Below are positions 51,188 to 60,629 of a stretch of 64,000 nt of DNA, in pieces. The stretch comes from Flavobacterium cauense R2A-7. Its GTDB lineage: Bacteria > Bacteroidota > Bacteroidia > Flavobacteriales > Flavobacteriaceae. The position numbers and the translations under genes are program-made. Under the pieces are notes generated by a model. That model had not been told where the DNA came from and did no database searches. It worked only from the letters and a program-made list of their open reading frames with translations. How positions within the stretch are numbered: the stretch's first letter is position 1; the number at the start of each line of letters is the position of its first letter. The DNA is taken from NCBI RefSeq assembly GCF_000498475.1, contig NZ_AVBI01000018.1, positions 62,001 through 126,000 on the forward strand. Reading direction: 5' to 3'.

Positions 51188-52966
51188 ATGAAAAAAGTCT
51201 TTTTCCATCTGCTGTTCCTTTTCTCGCTAACCGTTTTTTCGCAAAACGAACAGTTGGCGCAGAATTATTTTGACCGCGGCGAATTCGAAAAAGCCATTGT
51301 GGTCTACGAAGATGTAATCAAAGCACAGCCTTATAATTATGTGGCTTTTCAAAAAGCAGTTGCTTGTTATCAGCAGTTAAAGCAGTACGATAAGGCCGAA
51401 AAGCTCATTCAAAGCCGCATTGATAAATTAAAACAGGACAATTTATATGTAGAACTGGGTTACAATTATCAGTTGCAGAAAATGCAGGATAAGGCCGAAA
51501 AGAATTATAAAATCGCGTTAGACAAAATCAGGGAAAATCCTAATAATGTTTATGGGGTTGCCAATACTTTCGAACAAAAAGTACTCGTTGAAAAAGCCAT
51601 TCAGGCTTATGAATTAGGGAAATCCCTCAATCCCAATTTTAATTTCGACTACCAGTTGGCTTTATTGCAGGGGCAAATGGGGAATATGGAACTGATGACT
51701 GATAAATTGCTTGATTTTGCCTTTTCCAATCCGATGAACCTCCCGATGGTGCAGAATCAGCTTACCCGATTCATGACCGAAGAATCTAATGAGGTTTTCA
51801 ACAGCTATCTGAAAAAAGCATTGCTGATTCGTACTCAAAAAACACAGGATGTTTTCTGGAACCAGTTTTTAAGCTGGTATTTTGTACAACAAAAAGAATA
51901 CGGAAAAGCGTTTATTCAGGAAAAAGCCATTTTTAAACGCAATCCCGAAAATTTTTATAACATCATCAATCTCGCGCAATTGGCAGTTCAGGAAGGTGAA
52001 GTGGAAACCGCTACGGAAATACTCAACTTCATTCTGCAAAACACACAGGATTTGGAATTGCAGATGGAAGCCCATTACCAATTGGTTTCGATGGAAATTG
52101 ACAAAGCTTCTGCGAAAGTCTACCCAGCAATCCGTCAAAAACTGGAACTGTTGCTGAAACAGTACGGGATATCGCCTTATTCGTTGCACCTGCAAATCCT
52201 TTCGGCTCATTTTAATGCCTTTCAGCTGAAACAATTCGACGCAGCGAAAGCCATTTTAAACAACGCGTTGGCATTGCCCTTGAACAATTACCAAAAAGCG
52301 GAAGTGAAGGACGAACTGGCCGATATTTTACTGTTGGATGAAAAATTCAATCAGGCGATAATTTTTTATGCGCAAATCGAAGATGATTTAAAAAATGATG
52401 AAATCGGACATCAGGCGAGTCTGAAAATGGCCAAAGCCAGTTACTTTAAAGGCGATTTCGAATGGGCTCAGAAACAGTTTAAAGTGTTGAAGTCATCGTC
52501 TTCCCAACTGATTGCCAACGATGCGCTGGAATTGTTTCTGCTGATTAGCGACAATACCGTGGAAGATAGTACGCAAGTCGCTTTAAAAAAATTCGCAAGA
52601 GCCGATTTTTTGATGTACCAGCACAAAAATCCGGAAGCCTTAAGTCAGTTTAAAATGATTTTGGAGCAACACAAGGGGCAAGGTATCGAAGACGAAACGC
52701 TGTTGAGAGTCGGAAAATTGTATGAAAGACAAAATGATTTTCAACAGGCTTTAAATTTCTACCAGCAAATCCTCGACAACCACAAGGAGAGTATCTATAC
52801 CGATGAAGCTTTGTTTTTCTCGGCAGAGATTTATCGAAAGCAACTGTCGGATGTCGAAAAAGCCAAAGCCTTATATGAAAAAGTGCTCTTCAGTCATCAG
52901 GACAGTATTTATTTCGTCGAGGCAAGGACCTATTACCGTAAATTGCGGGGCGATACGAATTTGTAG
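51188..52966 (+). CDS. Tetratricopeptide repeat protein, exported
   Basis: 592 residues from ATG 51188, where a signal peptide begins (MKKVFFHLLFLFSLTVFSQ). TPR units are recognisable at the start (LAQNYFDRGEFEKAIVVYEDVIK, then QPYNYVAFQKAVACYQQLKQYDKAEK) and end (LYERQNDFQQALNFYQQIL, ALFFSAEIYRKQLSDVEKAK). The middle is helical and less regular. Likely a periplasmic or outer-membrane scaffold; partner unknown. Confidence 0.87.
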   Translation: MKKVFFHLLFLFSLTVFSQNEQLAQNYFDRGEFEKAIVVYEDVIKAQPYNYVAFQKAVACYQQLKQYDKAEKLIQSRIDKLKQDNLYVELGYNYQLQKMQDKAEKNYKIALDKIRENPNNVYGVANTFEQKVLVEKAIQAYELGKSLNPNFNFDYQLALLQGQMGNMELMTDKLLDFAFSNPMNLPMVQNQLTRFMTEESNEVFNSYLKKALLIRTQKTQDVFWNQFLSWYFVQQKEYGKAFIQEKAIFKRNPENFYNIINLAQLAVQEGEVETATEILNFILQNTQDLELQMEAHYQLVSMEIDKASAKVYPAIRQKLELLLKQYGISPYSLHLQILSAHFNAFQLKQFDAAKAILNNALALPLNNYQKAEVKDELADILLLDEKFNQAIIFYAQIEDDLKNDEIGHQASLKMAKASYFKGDFEWAQKQFKVLKSSSSQLIANDALELFLLISDNTVEDSTQVALKKFARADFLMYQHKNPEALSQFKMILEQHKGQGIEDETLLRVGKLYERQNDFQQALNFYQQILDNHKESIYTDEALFFSAEIYRKQLSDVEKAKALYEKVLFSHQDSIYFVEARTYYRKLRGDTNL

Positions 52967-53049
52967 TTGAGAAGGGAATAGGAAATAGGAAATTGGGATA
53001 AGAGATAAGGGTTGAAGAAACCAAATAACAAATACACAAATAATCAAAG
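52967..53049. repeat. Low-complexity spacer before the DUF4286 gene
   Basis: Purine-rich units such as GGAATAGGAAATAGGAAATTGGGATAAGAG. No ORF or promoter recognised in the spacer. Confidence 0.45.
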
Positions 53050-53361
53050 ATGATAATCTACAACGTAACCATCAACATACACGAAAGCGTTCACGACCAA
53101 TGGATGCAATGGATGCAGGAAAAACACATCAACGACGTGCTGGCCACCGGAAAATTCACTGCGGCACGCATGGTGAAAGTGTTGGTGGAAGAAGAAATGG
53201 GCGGGGTAACCTATTCCATTCAGTATACCACCGATTCCAAAGAAACCCTGGAGCGGTATTATCAAGAAGATGCGCCAAGACTTCGCGAGGAAGGATTGCA
53301 ACTTTTTGGCGATAAAATGCTGGCGTTTCGTACGGAACTGGAATTGATATCGGATCATTAG
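53050..53361 (+). CDS. DUF4286 family protein
   Basis: 103 residues, small alpha/beta barrel-like ferredoxin fold typical of DUF4286: IIYNVTINIHESVHDQWMQWM, VTYSIQYTTDSKETLERYYQ and the DKMLAFRTELELI end. No signal or membrane segment. The function of the family is unknown. It commonly precedes rsmA in Flavobacterium relatives, which fits here. Confidence 0.85.
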   Translation: MIIYNVTINIHESVHDQWMQWMQEKHINDVLATGKFTAARMVKVLVEEEMGGVTYSIQYTTDSKETLERYYQEDAPRLREEGLQLFGDKMLAFRTELELISDH

Positions 53362-53479
53362 ATTGCTGGACAGTAAGATTGTTAGCTATTTTAAATGTTT
53401 TGATTTTTTTTAGCAAATCCAATAATCTGTCCTTCTATTAGTCCAACAATCCATTAATCTAACAATCCAACAATCTGAA
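53362..53479. repeat. Repeat-rich spacer before rsmA
   Basis: CAACAATC-like octamers occur several times near 53440-53475 and an inverted partner (GATTGTTAG, GATTGCTGG) lies at 53364-53391. Apparent degenerate palindromic repeats, no gene. Confidence 0.55.
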
Positions 53480-53480
53480 T

Positions 53481-54260
53481 ATGGATAAAGTAACAGCAAA
53501 AAAGCACCTCGGGCAACACTTCCTAAACGATGAGAGTATTGCCAAAAACATAGCCGATACCCTGACCTTGCAAGGTTATAAAAACGTATTGGAAATCGGT
53601 CCTGGAATGGGTGTGCTTACTAAATATTTATTGGAAAAACCCATCGATACCTACGTGATTGAAATCGATACCGAATCGGTGGCCTATCTCGATGCACATT
53701 ATCCGAAACTGCACGGAAAAATCATTTCGAAAGATTTTCTGAAATACAACATTAAGGAAGTTTTCAACAGTGAACCGTTTGCCATCATTGGGAATTTCCC
53801 CTACAATATTTCCACACAAATTGTTTTCCGAACCTTAGAATTGCGCGATCAGATTCCGGAATTTTCGGGTATGTTTCAAAAAGAAGTGGCCGAACGCATC
53901 TGTTCCAAAAAAGGAAGCAAGGTTTACGGGATTTTATCGGTGCTGGCACAGGCTTTTTACGAGGTGGAATACCTGTTTACGGTAGATGAACATGTCTTTA
54001 CCCCGCCACCAAAAGTGAAATCGGGCGTGATGCGTATGATCCGTAAAGAAGATTACAAATTACCCTGCGACGAGAAATTACTGTTTAACGTAGTGAAAAC
54101 GGCCTTCAACCAACGCAGAAAAACCATGCGTAACAGCTTAAAATCGATGAATCTGTCGGATAAGTTACGAGAAGATAGTATCTTTGACCTCCGTCCGGAG
54201 CAACTTTCCGTGGAACAATTTATCGAACTGACCCAAAAAATAGGAGCCGATGGAGTTTAA
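53481..54260 (+). CDS. rsmA: 16S rRNA (adenine(1518)-N(6)/adenine(1519)-N(6))-dimethyltransferase
   Basis: Dimethylates two adjacent adenines at the 3' end of 16S rRNA during ribosome assembly. 259 residues; SAM site [16 protein letters not shown] and the catalytic NFPYNIST, with the C-terminal domain end [14 protein letters not shown]. It overlaps mgtE by 11 bases. Confidence 0.97.
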   Translation: MDKVTAKKHLGQHFLNDESIAKNIADTLTLQGYKNVLEIGPGMGVLTKYLLEKPIDTYVIEIDTESVAYLDAHYPKLHGKIISKDFLKYNIKEVFNSEPFAIIGNFPYNISTQIVFRTLELRDQIPEFSGMFQKEVAERICSKKGSKVYGILSVLAQAFYEVEYLFTVDEHVFTPPPKVKSGVMRMIRKEDYKLPCDEKLLFNVVKTAFNQRRKTMRNSLKSMNLSDKLREDSIFDLRPEQLSVEQFIELTQKIGADGV

Positions 54261-55602
54261 AATCAGCAAAGACCTAATTCAACAATTAGAGCAACTTATT
54301 CAAAGCAAGAGCGACCAGCAACTGGAAGCCCTGCTAAATGACTTGCACCACGCTGATATTGCCGAAATCCTGGACGAATTGGATTTCGACGAAGCTACCT
54401 ATATTTTTAAAGTACTCGATTCCGAAAAAACGGCCGAAATTCTACTCGAATTAGAAGACGATTTAAGGGAAAACATCTTACGCCGACTCTCCGCTAAGGA
54501 AATTGCAGAAGAGTTGGACGAATTGGATACCGATGACGCGGCCGACATTATTGCCGAACTACCACAGTCTAAAATGGAAGCGGTTATCTCCGAGCTGGAA
54601 GACGTTGAACACGCCAAAGACATTGTTGATTTGTTGCGTTACGACGAAGACACCGCCGGGGGTTTGATGGGAAAAGAGTTGGTGAAAGTCAACGAAAACT
54701 GGAACGTACTCACCTGCGTGAAAGAAATGCGCCATCAGGCCGAAAACGTTACCCGCGTACATTCGATTTACGTGGTGGACGACGAAGACCGCTTGAAAGG
54801 CCGACTTTCCCTGAAAGATTTACTGACGACCTCTACCAAAACGCCTATCAGTGAGGTGTACATCAAAAAAGTAGATTATGTAAAAGTAGATACGCCCGAT
54901 GTGGAAGTGGCCCGTATCATGCAGAAATACGACTTGGAAGCCATTCCGGTAGTAGATGAAATGGGACGTTTGGTGGGCCGCATCACCATTGATGATATTA
55001 TCGACGTAATCAAGGAAGAAGCCGATCAGGATTACCAGTTGGCAGCCGGTATCTCGCAAGACGTGGAGGCGGATGACAGCATCTTGGAACTCACCCGCGC
55101 GCGCTTGCCGTGGTTGGTTTTGGCGCTTTTCGGAGGTTTTATCAGTGTACGGGTGCTGAATATTTTCGAACCGGCCATGGAATCTCATAAAGCCTTGTTC
55201 TTTTTTACCCCGCTAATTGCAGCTATGGGTGGAAATGTTGGCGTACAATCCTCGGCGATTATCGTACAGGGTTTGGCCAACAACGCCATAACCGGAAGCA
55301 TCGTACAACGTTTGTTAAAAGAATTATCACTTAGTTTGCTTAACGGACTCATTTTATCGGCAATTCTTTTTGCCGGAAGTTATTTTTTATTGGGATATGA
55401 AATCCATATCGGCGTTACCGTAACCATAGCCTTGTTGTCGGTAATTATTATCGCCTCACTTAACGGTACTTTTATTCCAATCATTCTGAACAAATACGGT
55501 ATTGACCCCGCTTTGGCAACAGGGCCTTTCATCACAACCACCAACGACATTCTCGGGATATTGATTTATTTCTCTATCGCAAGAGTCATTCTGGGTTTTT
55601 AA
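54250..55602 (+). CDS. mgtE: Magnesium transporter MgtE
   Basis: 450 residues: N-terminal superhelical domain rich in Glu/Asp ([22 protein letters not shown]), two CBS domains around 130-250, then five membrane helices ending with the Mg-pore region [19 protein letters not shown]. Imports Mg2+ gated by intracellular Mg2+. Start overlaps rsmA by 11 bases; stop overlaps the opposite-strand CorA-like gene by 4 bases. Confidence 0.95.
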   Translation: MEFKISKDLIQQLEQLIQSKSDQQLEALLNDLHHADIAEILDELDFDEATYIFKVLDSEKTAEILLELEDDLRENILRRLSAKEIAEELDELDTDDAADIIAELPQSKMEAVISELEDVEHAKDIVDLLRYDEDTAGGLMGKELVKVNENWNVLTCVKEMRHQAENVTRVHSIYVVDDEDRLKGRLSLKDLLTTSTKTPISEVYIKKVDYVKVDTPDVEVARIMQKYDLEAIPVVDEMGRLVGRITIDDIIDVIKEEADQDYQLAAGISQDVEADDSILELTRARLPWLVLALFGGFISVRVLNIFEPAMESHKALFFFTPLIAAMGGNVGVQSSAIIVQGLANNAITGSIVQRLLKELSLSLLNGLILSAILFAGSYFLLGYEIHIGVTVTIALLSVIIIASLNGTFIPIILNKYGIDPALATGPFITTTNDILGILIYFSIARVILGF

Positions 55603-56528
55603 AACAGATTTTTCTTTTTAAAAAGCACCGCTCCGATTACCGAAAATACTCCTGAAAATAAAATCACAATCCAAAGTCCGTTTGGGTTGTTCTCCAATGC
55701 ATTCGGCACATTCATACCATACAAACTGGCAATTAATGTCGGAATCATCAGTATGATTGAAACCGAAGTGAGCCGTTTCATGATTACGTTAAGGTTGTTG
55801 GAAATTACCGAAGCATACGCATCCATCATTCCGGTGAGGATGTTACTGTAAATATTGGACATTTCCTGTGCCTGTTTCAATTCGATGTCTACATCCTCGA
55901 GCAAATCCGGATCAAAATGCGTTCTTTCACTTTTGATGTTTTTGATGCGGTGAAACAAAACATCGTTCCCTTTTATGGATGTGATGAAGAATACCAGGCA
56001 TTTTTCCAATTGCAGCAAAGCTTGTAATTCTTCGTTTTTGATGGATCTTTCCAAATTGTCTTCCGCCAGTTTAATACGCTGATTGATCTGCTTGAGGTAT
56101 TTTAAAAACCAGATGCTGGAAGATAGCAAAAGTTTCAGTACCAAATCGAAGTGATTCTTGATAAGGATGTTTTTGCGTTGGGTGTAGGCAACAAAATCGC
56201 CAATCATTTCCGTGGAATGGAAACAAACCGACACGAAAATGTCTTCTTTAAAAATGATTCCCAATGGTACTGTGGTAAACGGAAGCTTGGAATCATTGTT
56301 TTTATAAGGGATTCTCAGAATAATCAACTGCCATCGGTTTTCTTCTTCGATACGTGGACGTTCATCGATATCTTCAATATCATTGTAAAAGGCTTCGGGA
56401 ATCTGCAGTTCGTTCAGTAAGAAATTACGGTCGTCAGCAGTTGGGTTTTCAATTGCAATCCAGCAATTTTCGATTTGGTTGTCAGTGGCTACCAACCCTG
56501 AAAGACCATTTTTGTAAAAGTTTTTCAT
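55599..56528 (-). CDS. CorA family divalent metal transporter
   Basis: 309 residues: a large N-terminal cytoplasmic domain with the long stalk helix (IKLAEDNLERSIKNEELQALLQLEK), then two C-terminal helices with the signature SLYGMNVP (GMN motif, selectivity loop) and a Lys-rich end. Probable Mg2+ or other divalent channel. Faces mgtE tail to tail. A 9-bp hairpin lies in the leader, 21 bases before the start. Confidence 0.9.
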   Translation of the reverse strand: MKNFYKNGLSGLVATDNQIENCWIAIENPTADDRNFLLNELQIPEAFYNDIEDIDERPRIEEENRWQLIILRIPYKNNDSKLPFTTVPLGIIFKEDIFVSVCFHSTEMIGDFVAYTQRKNILIKNHFDLVLKLLLSSSIWFLKYLKQINQRIKLAEDNLERSIKNEELQALLQLEKCLVFFITSIKGNDVLFHRIKNIKSERTHFDPDLLEDVDIELKQAQEMSNIYSNILTGMMDAYASVISNNLNVIMKRLTSVSIILMIPTLIASLYGMNVPNALENNPNGLWIVILFSGVFSVIGAVLFKKKNLF

Positions 56529-56549
56529 GCTTTACGCTTCATTGTTTGT

Positions 56550-56582
56550 CGAATAAAGCGCAAGATGCGGGGTCTTTATTCG
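56550..56582 (-). promoter_or_regulatory. Leader hairpin of the CorA-like gene
   Basis: CGAATAAAG / CTTTATTCG, a perfect 9-bp stem with a 15-base loop that can form an inner CGC-GCG stem, placed 21 bases upstream of the ATG on the minus strand. Confidence 0.4.
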
Positions 56583-56737
56583 GGATTATTTATTTTCCTT
56601 TGGTAACTGTCCATATCGTTTTAATGATAATTTTTGGCAAAAGTAAGTCTAAACGGTTAAAGTAAGTCTTAAGATTTGTATAAATTCCGATAGTCTGTTA
56701 GAGCTGTTTTAAGTTATCTGCATTTAAATCAATTTTG

Positions 56738-56745
56738 TACTTTTG
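56738..56745 (+). promoter_or_regulatory. Promoter -7 element TACTTTTG
   Basis: TAnnTTTG match, 19 bases before the TTG start of the hydroxyacid dehydrogenase gene. It makes longer upstream starts unlikely. Confidence 0.5.
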
Positions 56746-56764
56746 AAAAAACACAGACTGTAAC

Positions 56765-57715
56765 TTGAAACCACAAGAAATTAAAATCCTTCACATCGAC
56801 AGCAACCATCCGTTGTTGTGGGAACAATTACAACAAGCCGGATTTCAGAACGAAGAAGATTTCAAATCCTCTAAGCATGAAATTGAAGCTAAAATTCACG
56901 ACTATCACGGGATTGTCATCCGTAGCCGGTTTAAAATCGACAAAACGTTTCTGGACAAAGCCACGAAGCTGCAATTTATCGCGCGGGTAGGTGCCGGACT
57001 CGAAAGTATTGATTGCGACTATGCCGAAAGTAAAGGAGTTGCCCTGATCGCTGCTCCCGAAGGCAATCGTAATGCGGTAGGCGAACATGCACTCGGGATG
57101 CTGTTGTCCCTTTTCAATAATTTAAATAAAGCCGATAAAGAGGTGCGCAGTGGGCATTGGAACCGTGAAAGCAACCGCGGCCACGAACTCGACGGAAAAA
57201 CCGTGGGCATCATAGGATATGGAAATATGGGGAAATCGTTTGCGAAGAAACTCCGCGGTTTCGATGTGGAAGTGTTGTGTTACGATATTGTAAGCGATTT
57301 GGGCGACGAAAATGCGCGTCAGGTGTCTTTGGGTGAATTTCAGGAGAAAGTCGATGTGGTGAGTCTGCATACGCCCTGGACGCCGGAAACCGACAAAATG
57401 ATCAACGCCGATTTTATCAACGCCTTTGCCAAGCCGTTTTGGTTTATCAATACCGCCAGAGGCAACAGTGTGGTTACCGCCGATTTGGTTGCGGCACTTC
57501 AATCGAAAAAAATACTGGGTGCCGGACTCGACGTGTTGGAATACGAAAAACTTTCGTTCGAACACTTGTTTGAGGATGAAAAACCACCTGCATTCGAATA
57601 TTTACTGCAGGCAGACAATGTACTGTTGACCCCGCACATCGCAGGCTGGACCGTAGAAAGCAAAATCAAGTTGGCGCAAACCATCGTCGATAAGATAGTG
57701 CAATTGTATCGTTAA
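56765..57715 (+). CDS. D-isomer 2-hydroxyacid dehydrogenase (phosphoglycerate dehydrogenase-like)
   Basis: 316 residues. Start TTG: no in-frame ATG follows until the fold is under way, and a promoter element lies just before it. NAD-binding VGIIGYGNMGKSFAKKL with the acidic strand end VEVLCYD, catalytic Arg region INTARGNSVV and His in LLTPHIAGWT. It lacks the C-terminal ACT domain of SerA. In flavobacteria such short forms are annotated as 2-hydroxyacid or phosphoglycerate dehydrogenase; substrate uncertain. Confidence 0.87.
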   Translation: MKPQEIKILHIDSNHPLLWEQLQQAGFQNEEDFKSSKHEIEAKIHDYHGIVIRSRFKIDKTFLDKATKLQFIARVGAGLESIDCDYAESKGVALIAAPEGNRNAVGEHALGMLLSLFNNLNKADKEVRSGHWNRESNRGHELDGKTVGIIGYGNMGKSFAKKLRGFDVEVLCYDIVSDLGDENARQVSLGEFQEKVDVVSLHTPWTPETDKMINADFINAFAKPFWFINTARGNSVVTADLVAALQSKKILGAGLDVLEYEKLSFEHLFEDEKPPAFEYLLQADNVLLTPHIAGWTVESKIKLAQTIVDKIVQLYR

Positions 57716-57886
57716 ACGGAGAGTGGTTTTTGTGTTTTGATTTTTGAATTTCTTTTTGCTGTCATTTGTGCATTTCCATCGTTGTAATAAAGAATTGTAG
57801 GTTAGCTTCAAGACGGTTATTCTGTTTGTTCGATAAATATTTTTTAAATAAAGTTATATTTTTATTGTTTATCGATAAATAATAAT

Positions 57887-57894
57887 TATTTTTG
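57887..57894 (+). promoter_or_regulatory. Promoter -7 element TATTTTTG
   Basis: TAnnTTTG match, 23 bases before the DUF2975 start. It argues against the GTG at 57897. Confidence 0.4.
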
Positions 57895-57917
57895 ATGTGT
57901 CAAATTTAATTTTAGGA

Positions 57918-58457
57918 ATGATGTCAACAACAAACAATTTCGTATTTAAAGGGTTACATATTGTGGCTTGGCTTATTTTTGTCGGCTTGAGCATTGAGGC
58001 AGGAGGCGTAATCGTAAACTTTTTTTTCAGTCTGTTCAAACCTGAATTTGTTCAAAATCTTTATCAGAAATTAGACTTAAGTGAAATGTACCGCGACAAT
58101 AGGTTTGCTTTTTTTGGAACGTATAGTTTTATTCTGATTATTTCAATTTTAAAAGCCGGGCTCTTTTACTTGGTTGTCATGCTAATGCATAAAATGGATT
58201 TGTCGAAACCGTTTGACGCATATGTTGCCAGACAAATTTCCAAGATCGGTTATTTCACGCTTTCAATTGGTTTGCTGAGTTATAGTGCCCGAGCGTTTGT
58301 TGGGAATTTAAACCGACACGGTTTTATTACCGATAATTTAAATCAATTTTGGGCCGACAGTCAGGCGTTTATTTTGATGGGAGCCGTAATTTATATTATC
58401 GCAACCATTTTCAAAAAAGGAGTGGCAATACAAGACGAAAATGATTTAACCGTATAA
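57918..58457 (+). CDS. DUF2975 membrane protein
   Basis: About 179 residues with four transmembrane helices (GLHIVAWLIFVGLSIEAGGV, TYSFILIISILKAGLFYLVV, IGYFTLSIGLLSYSA, AFILMGAVIYIIATIF). Matches DUF2975, a family always found with a YozG-type HTH regulator, which follows here. The ATGs at 57918 and 57921 are both possible starts. Function is unknown; it is one of two genes in this unit. Confidence 0.8.
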   Translation: MMSTTNNFVFKGLHIVAWLIFVGLSIEAGGVIVNFFFSLFKPEFVQNLYQKLDLSEMYRDNRFAFFGTYSFILIISILKAGLFYLVVMLMHKMDLSKPFDAYVARQISKIGYFTLSIGLLSYSARAFVGNLNRHGFITDNLNQFWADSQAFILMGAVIYIIATIFKKGVAIQDENDLTV

Positions 58458-58460
58458 GTG

Positions 58461-58697
58461 ATGGCAATAGTAGTGAATTTAGACGTTGTAATGGCTAAAC
58501 GAAAAATGTCTCTCAATGAGCTTTCGGATAAAGTCGGATTGACCTTGTCAAATCTGTCCATATTGAAGACCGGAAAGGCAAAAGCAATCAGATTTAGTAC
58601 TTTGGAAACAATTTGCGAGGTGTTAGAATGCCAACCGGGCGATATTTTGGAATATGTTAGTGATGAAAAACCAGCAACGAACCGCTTTGTTGATTAA
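58461..58697 (+). CDS. YozG-like HTH transcriptional regulator
   Basis: 78 residues from the ATG three bases after the DUF2975 stop. HTH of the Cro/CI type: VVMAKRKMSLNELSDKVGLTLSNLSILKTGKAKA-like sequence split into two helices, and LETICEVLECQPGDILEY, the hallmark of YozG. Pairs with the DUF2975 membrane protein (conserved two-gene module of unknown role). Confidence 0.9.
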   Translation: MAIVVNLDVVMAKRKMSLNELSDKVGLTLSNLSILKTGKAKAIRFSTLETICEVLECQPGDILEYVSDEKPATNRFVD

Positions 58698-58758
58698 GTA
58701 AAGTATTGTTTATTTTTGATACACGATTGTTGAAGGCGAAATATATAATAAGTGTAGT

Positions 58759-59256
58759 ATGGTATTTAAAGCACCCTTAGACATCACCGCAAAACTCATG
58801 ACCGCAAGCATTACGTTGTTGTTTGTAATGATAGTTGTCGGACCGAGATTACTTGGAAAAACCGGCGACACTGAAATTCAGATAGGAGTGCTGCTGTTTT
58901 TGATGGTGGTTTACGGAATTACGTACGCATTTAGTCCATTGTCTTACGAAGTAAACGAAACGGATTTAATTATCAAAAGGCCATTTCGGAATGTTGTCAT
59001 TCCTCTTCGTCAGATTAAAAACGTTTTTAGGATTGAGCAAGGCAAATTAACTTGGTCCATCCGAACATTTGGGGTGGGTGGTTTGTTCGGGTATTTCGGG
59101 CAGTTTTGGAATAAAGAATTCGGGAACATGACCTGGTATGTCACCCGAAGAAACAAAACGGTGATGGTGATTACCCAAAACAATAAAAAAATTGTACTGT
59201 CGCCTGAGGATGCTGAACAATTCGTGGCAATGTTTTCTCAAACAGGCTCACGCTAA
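58759..59256 (+). CDS. PH domain-like membrane protein
   Basis: 165 residues: two transmembrane helices (LMTASITLLFVMIVVG and IGVLLFLMVVYGITYAF) followed by a bacterial PH-like domain with SYEVNETDLIIKRPFRNVVIPLRQIKNVFRI and MTWYVTRRNKTVMVIT. Similar proteins are common in Bacteroidota with unknown function. Confidence 0.75.
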   Translation: MVFKAPLDITAKLMTASITLLFVMIVVGPRLLGKTGDTEIQIGVLLFLMVVYGITYAFSPLSYEVNETDLIIKRPFRNVVIPLRQIKNVFRIEQGKLTWSIRTFGVGGLFGYFGQFWNKEFGNMTWYVTRRNKTVMVITQNNKKIVLSPEDAEQFVAMFSQTGSR

Positions 59257-59277
59257 ATGAAGTTCTTCTGTTTTTTT

Positions 59278-59309
59278 AAAGCTTTAAAGGGTGTCTTAAG
59301 GCTTTTTTT
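59278..59309 (+). terminator. Probable terminator
   Basis: AAGCTTTAA / TTAAGGCTT stem (one T-G pair) followed by seven T residues. Confidence 0.55.
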
Positions 59310-59436
59310 GTTTACAGGTATAAAAGAGGTGTTGCGTGTTGGTTCTTTGTTGTATCGGCGTAAAAATGTGGTTTAAAGAAACGTCTTGTAAAAACAATGA
59401 ATATTGTAGTATATTTATAAAACCAAAAACTATTTT

Positions 59437-59838
59437 ATGAATAAAATCAGCTACTATCTCATGGTATTTGTGGGCGTGCTAACCTGTCTGCAATTTATCC
59501 CCCATGCTTTTATGGGTTATCCTGCTATTTTGGAGCACATTCAAAAAGGAGAAATTCAGGAAGTCGCCGCACCCGGAATGCAAATCATTTGGCTGTATTC
59601 GTCCATTATGATGCTGCTTACCGGAATCTGGATGCTGTTCCTGTCCAAGCCGATAAAAGAAGGCGACAATAAAGCACGACTTCAGGGGCTGTTCCTTTCT
59701 TTAGGACTTATCGCTTTCGGCTTAATCTGCAATTACATCACCGGCGAGATTGTAAATCACCTTTTCTTTTTTATGATTGAAGGGGTGTTGCTGTTGCTGG
59801 CGACTACTATTTTCTTTAAAATTAAATCCAACGAATAA
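59437..59838 (+). CDS. Hypothetical four-helix membrane protein
   Basis: 133 residues: helices at about 4-24, 46-68, 79-98 and 105-127. A conserved-looking FIPHAFMGYPAILEHIQKGEI loop sits between the first two helices. No family recognised. It overlaps no neighbour and ends one base before the VOC gene, so they are co-transcribed. Confidence 0.7.
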   Translation: MNKISYYLMVFVGVLTCLQFIPHAFMGYPAILEHIQKGEIQEVAAPGMQIIWLYSSIMMLLTGIWMLFLSKPIKEGDNKARLQGLFLSLGLIAFGLICNYITGEIVNHLFFFMIEGVLLLLATTIFFKIKSNE

Positions 59839-59839
59839 T

Positions 59840-60238
59840 ATGAGCAATAAAGACATTAAGAGGGTTACAGGATTGGGAGGTTTTTTCTTCAAATGCGATG
59901 ATCCTAGCGCAACCAGAGAGTGGTATAAAAATCATTTAGGAATCCCTGTAAACGACTACGGCTGGACATTTAAATGGAAAGATGAAAACGGGAAAGACGG
60001 TTCGACACAATGGTCGCCATTTTCGACCGAAACCAAGTATTTTGAACCGAGTCAGAAACAATTCATGATGAATTTCCGGGTAGATAATCTCGAGCTGCTT
60101 CTAGAAGTTTTAAAGAAAGAAGGCGTTACGGTTGTCGGGGAAATGGAATCGTATGACTACGGAAATTTTGGATGGATTTTAGATCCTGAAGGCAATAAAA
60201 TAGAGCTTTGGGAGCCTAAAGACGAATCGATTTTATAA
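59840..60238 (+). CDS. VOC (glyoxalase/bleomycin resistance-like) family protein
   Basis: 132 residues from ATG 59840. One vicinal-oxygen-chelate module: GLGGFFFKCDDPSATREWYKNHLG, FMMNFRVDNLELLLEVLKKEGV and NFGWILDPEGNKIELWEP with the C-terminal Glu ligand. Could bind a metal and a small substrate; no reaction can be assigned. Confidence 0.87.
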   Translation: MSNKDIKRVTGLGGFFFKCDDPSATREWYKNHLGIPVNDYGWTFKWKDENGKDGSTQWSPFSTETKYFEPSQKQFMMNFRVDNLELLLEVLKKEGVTVVGEMESYDYGNFGWILDPEGNKIELWEPKDESIL

Positions 60239-60267
60239 AAAAAGCGAGACTTAATAATTAAAAAAAT

Positions 60268-60552
60268 ATGGAAGTTACCAGACCAAAAGAAGATTGGAAC
60301 AAACCACAGCCACCCCAAGAGGAAAATAAGAAACTTGCCTGTGGTATTTTAGCCATATTGGTAGGCCCTTTGGGGATTCATAAGTTTCACCTTGGTTATA
60401 CTACGGAAGGTTTTATCACTTTAGTGCTTACGGTTTTTACCTGCGGAGCTATAACGTATCTTATGGGAATCATTGAAGGAATTATTTATTTAACCAAAAC
60501 TGATCGGGAATTTTACGAAACTTATCAGGTCAATAAGCGACCTTGGTTTTAA
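60268..60552 (+). CDS. TM2 domain-containing protein
   Basis: 94 residues. Pro/Lys-rich N-terminus, then ILAILVGPLGIHKFHLGYTTEG and TLVLTVFTCGAITYLMGIIEGIIYL, the two-helix TM2 fold with its conserved GxHxFYLG-like turn. Function unknown. Confidence 0.88.
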   Translation: MEVTRPKEDWNKPQPPQEENKKLACGILAILVGPLGIHKFHLGYTTEGFITLVLTVFTCGAITYLMGIIEGIIYLTKTDREFYETYQVNKRPWF

Positions 60553-60578
60553 TAAATTATCCGGTTATGATATAAAAG

Positions 60579-60605
60579 AAAAGCGCCTTTAAGGCGCTTT
60601 TACTT
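60579..60605. terminator. Terminator between convergent genes
   Basis: AAAAGCGCC / GGCGCTTTT perfect stem with a short loop, and T/A-rich on both sides. Confidence 0.75.
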
Positions 60606-60629
60606 TTTATGGTTAAAGATTACTTCTAA

